Shown one piece after another: positions 43,632-45,242 of a DNA stretch of 45,242 nucleotides. Below the pieces are notes generated by a model. It did not search any database, was not told the DNA's origin, and worked only from the letters and a program-made list of their open reading frames with translations. How positions within the stretch are numbered: the first letter of the stretch is position 1; each line of letters starts with the position of its first letter. The stretch comes from Agrococcus sp. (GTDB taxonomy: Bacteria > Actinomycetota > Actinomycetes > Actinomycetales > Microbacteriaceae): the NCBI GenBank assembly GCA_031179215.1, contig JAPSIA010000010.1:1-45242 (forward strand). The letters run 5' to 3'. The translations under genes were made by a program, and so were the position numbers.

Positions 43632-44441
43632 GTGCGCAAGGTGATGGCTCTCGGAGTGCTCGTGCTGGTGCTGACCGGATGCGGCGAGGCCGCGACGCCC
43701 GAGGCTTCCTCGAGCTCGCCGGCGACCCCGACGGCATCCGCCCACGTCGAGCTCGAGACGCCGACGCCGATGTCGACGCCCGCGCCGACGCCGACCCGGA
43801 CCGCCGCGCCCACGCCCAGCGCGACCCCGACACCGGAGGCCGCGAGCGCGTGGGACCTCACGTCGGCCGACAGCCTGCAGGTGCTCGTCAACAAGCGCAC
43901 GCCCCTGCAGCCCGCCGCCTACGTGCCGAGCCTCGTCGCCGTGTCGTCGGCGCAGGAGGGCGGCGAGCTGGTGCGGCCCGAGGTCGACGCGGCCCTCGCC
44001 GAGCTCTCCGCCGCGATGCGCGCCGACATCGGCGAGGGCACGTTCGTGTTCTCGTCCTACCGCAGCTACGACCGGCAGGCGCAGCTCTACAACGGCTACG
44101 TCGCGCAGTACGGCCAGGCCGAGGCCGACACCACGAGCGCCCGGCCCGGGCACAGCGAGCACCAGACGGGGCTCGCCGTCGACGTCTCGGGCACGGGCGG
44201 CGCCTGCCGGCTCGACGTGTGCTTCGGGGGCACCGCGGCCGGCCGGTGGATCGCCGAGCACGCGTGGCAGCACGGCTTCATCGTGCGCTATCCCGAGGGG
44301 CTCGAGGGCATCACCGGCTACGAGTACGAGCCCTGGCACCTCCGCTTCGTCGGCGCCGAGATCTCGACGGCGATGCACGAGCAGGGCGCGCGCACGTACG
44401 AGGAGTTCCTGGGGCTCCCGGCGGCACCCGACTACGGCTGA
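43632..44441 (+). CDS. D-Ala-D-Ala carboxypeptidase-like lipoprotein (M15, VanY type)
   Basis: The 269-residue protein has a short lipoprotein signal with lipobox LTGC (Cys17), a 55-residue Thr/Pro-rich spacer, and an M15B peptidase domain. Zinc and catalytic residues appear in SEHQTGLAVDVSG (His and Asp) and EPWHLRF (His); YRSYDRQAQLYNGY is a family segment. It is expected on the outer face of the membrane, trimming the last D-Ala of peptidoglycan stems. The GTG at 43632 is preferred on box spacing, with ATG 43644 as alternative. Confidence 0.9.
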   Translation: MRKVMALGVLVLVLTGCGEAATPEASSSSPATPTASAHVELETPTPMSTPAPTPTRTAAPTPSATPTPEAASAWDLTSADSLQVLVNKRTPLQPAAYVPSLVAVSSAQEGGELVRPEVDAALAELSAAMRADIGEGTFVFSSYRSYDRQAQLYNGYVAQYGQAEADTTSARPGHSEHQTGLAVDVSGTGGACRLDVCFGGTAAGRWIAEHAWQHGFIVRYPEGLEGITGYEYEPWHLRFVGAEISTAMHEQGARTYEEFLGLPAAPDYG

Positions 44442-44489
44442 CGCGGGCGCGCGCCCCGCGGCGATCGTGCGATCCGCTCCCCGGCGACG

Positions 44490-44495
44490 TACGCT
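44490..44495 (+). promoter_or_regulatory. -10 box TACGCT of the Gly-rich protein gene
   Basis: TACGCT ends 6 nt before the ATG at 44502 (leaderless spacing). Confidence 0.5.
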
Positions 44496-44501
44496 CCAAG
44501 C

Positions 44502-44789
44502 ATGGCGAAGACCGGTGGGTTCAAGCGGGGCGGCTTCCGCGGCGGCGGCGGCGGGTTCGGATCGGGCGGCTCGCGCAGCTTCTTCGGCGGCGGCTCGCGC
44601 TCGGGCGGCGGCGGATCCTTCGGACGCTCGCGCTCCGGCGGATCGCAGCGCAGCTGGAGCTGGGGCTCGGGCTCGACGCACAGGTCGCACCGCGGCAGCA
44701 GCGCGCCGCGCACGACGGGCGACTGGATCATGACGCTCGTCGTGATCGTCGTGCTCCTCGCCATCTACGCGGCGATGGCGAACTCGTGA
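44502..44789 (+). CDS. Small Gly/Ser/Arg-rich membrane protein
   Basis: The 95-residue protein has a 72-residue basic Gly/Ser/Phe-rich region (GGFRGGGGGFGSGGSRSFFGGG, SRSGGGG, RSWSWGSGS) and one C-terminal membrane helix (IMTLVVIVVLLAIYAAMA). The soluble part, probably cytoplasmic, is of the low-complexity RGG-like kind that can bind RNA or self-associate; this is inference. The CapA-like gene starts in its stop codon (GTGA overlap), so both are co-transcribed from the TACGCT promoter. Confidence 0.75.
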   Translation: MAKTGGFKRGGFRGGGGGFGSGGSRSFFGGGSRSGGGGSFGRSRSGGSQRSWSWGSGSTHRSHRGSSAPRTTGDWIMTLVVIVVLLAIYAAMANS

Positions 44790-45242
44790 GCCGCCTCGAG
44801 CGCGGGCAGCGGCTCGCGGCCCTGCTCGCGGCGGGGGCCCTGCTGCTGACCGGCTGCCAGCAGGGCGGGCCCGAACCCACGCCGAGCGCGACCGAGCCGG
44901 TCGCGGAGCCGGCCGCATCCGCCACCCCGACGCCCACGCCGGAGCCAGCGAGCGTGTCGGTGAGCGCGATGGGCGACATCCTGCCCCACGACTCGGTGAC
45001 GGCGGATGCGCTGCAGCCCGACGGCTCCTACGAGTACGGGCACATGTGGGATGCGGCGCGACCGATCTGGGCCGAGAGCGACCTCGTCTACTGCAACCAG
45101 GAGGCCCCGAGCGGTGGCGTCGAGCTCGGCCTGACGTACTTCCCGGCGTTCAACGCGCCCGTCGAGTTCGCCGAGGGCATCGCCGACGCCGGCTGCAACA
45201 CGATCGGCCTCGGCAACAACCACACCTTCGACCGCGGCCAGG
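44786..45242 (+). CDS. CapA-family lipoprotein, N-terminal part (cut by window edge)
   Basis: The 152 visible residues start with a lipoprotein signal (lipobox LLTGC, Cys24) and a Thr/Pro-rich spacer. The start of a CapA/PgsA metallophosphatase-like domain follows: VSAMGDILPHDSV, NQEAPSGG and GLGNNHTFDRGQ, with the metal-ligand Asp, Asn and His in the usual order. CapA proteins act in poly-gamma-glutamate capsule formation in Bacillus; many actinobacterial members have unknown roles. The GTG start overlaps the upstream stop. The gene runs off the window. Confidence 0.88.
   Translation, partial: MSRLERGQRLAALLAAGALLLTGCQQGGPEPTPSATEPVAEPAASATPTPTPEPASVSVSAMGDILPHDSVTADALQPDGSYEYGHMWDAARPIWAESDLVYCNQEAPSGGVELGLTYFPAFNAPVEFAEGIADAGCNTIGLGNNHTFDRGQ

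Overview
The window is about 45 kb of very GC-rich, densely coding chromosomal DNA from an actinobacterium, most likely a member of the Microbacteriaceae (Agrococcus-like is only a guess). Reasons: DUF2510 and TM2 proteins, DUF3073, DUF3817, a small sterol-carrier-family protein, a high-GC chorismate mutase, frequent GTG starts and many start codons sitting 6-7 nt after a TANNNT -10 box (leaderless transcription). No phage, integrase, transposase, CRISPR array, rRNA or tRNA was recognised.

Layout. 1-2.4 kb: tail of chorismate mutase, two DUF2510/TM2 membrane proteins, and a DUF1761-like/SRPBCC pair, all but the first on the minus strand. 2.5-4.1 kb: a membrane family-2 glycosyltransferase. 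4.1-11.4 kb: de novo purine genes purL, purQ, purS, purC and purD on the minus strand, interrupted by a DUF3817 membrane protein and a divergent zinc metallopeptidase. 11.5-14.3 kb: DUF2243 and CtaG-type membrane proteins, a sterol carrier protein and a Gln-rich membrane protein. 14.4-17.7 kb: a short-chain fatty acid transporter (minus) and two membrane proteins (plus). 17.8-25 kb: purF (minus) and purM (plus) flank a block with an SDR, an alpha/beta hydrolase with an Asp nucleophile, and the threonine catabolic pair tdh-kbl. 25-28 kb: two DUF4190-like proteins, L-serine dehydratase and DUF3073. 28-33 kb: a paired Fluc/CrcB fluoride channel, a frameshifted MerR/TipA-type regulator and an RND efflux pump. 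33-37 kb: a DUF2510 protein and a DEAD-box helicase with a long Arg/Asp repeat tail at its N-terminus. 37-40 kb: an NAD(P)-binding protein, recQ and an Hsp15-like S4 protein. 40-45 kb: a small membrane protein, a CitE/HpcH lyase, CsbD, a DHA2 drug-efflux MFS protein, a VanY-type lipoprotein peptidase, a Gly-rich membrane protein and the start of a CapA-like lipoprotein.

How the genes work together. The pur genes supply PurF, PurD, PurS/Q/L, PurM and PurC, that is every de novo step from PRPP to SAICAR except the GAR transformylase and AIR carboxylase steps, which are not in this window. tdh-kbl (threonine to glycine) and sdaA (serine to pyruvate) form an amino-acid catabolic theme between and beside purF and purM; glycine is also the PurD substrate.

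The most unusual content is non-coding: a family of about 95-bp elements with GCACAACGCAAG terminal inverted repeats (three copies, two in a 145-bp tandem duplication, with competing hairpin arms); a GATC/GGGGTCC element present both between genes and inside a membrane-protein gene; a 57-bp direct repeat next to purC; and a doublet of CCTGCACCGGATGG hairpins before the RND pump.
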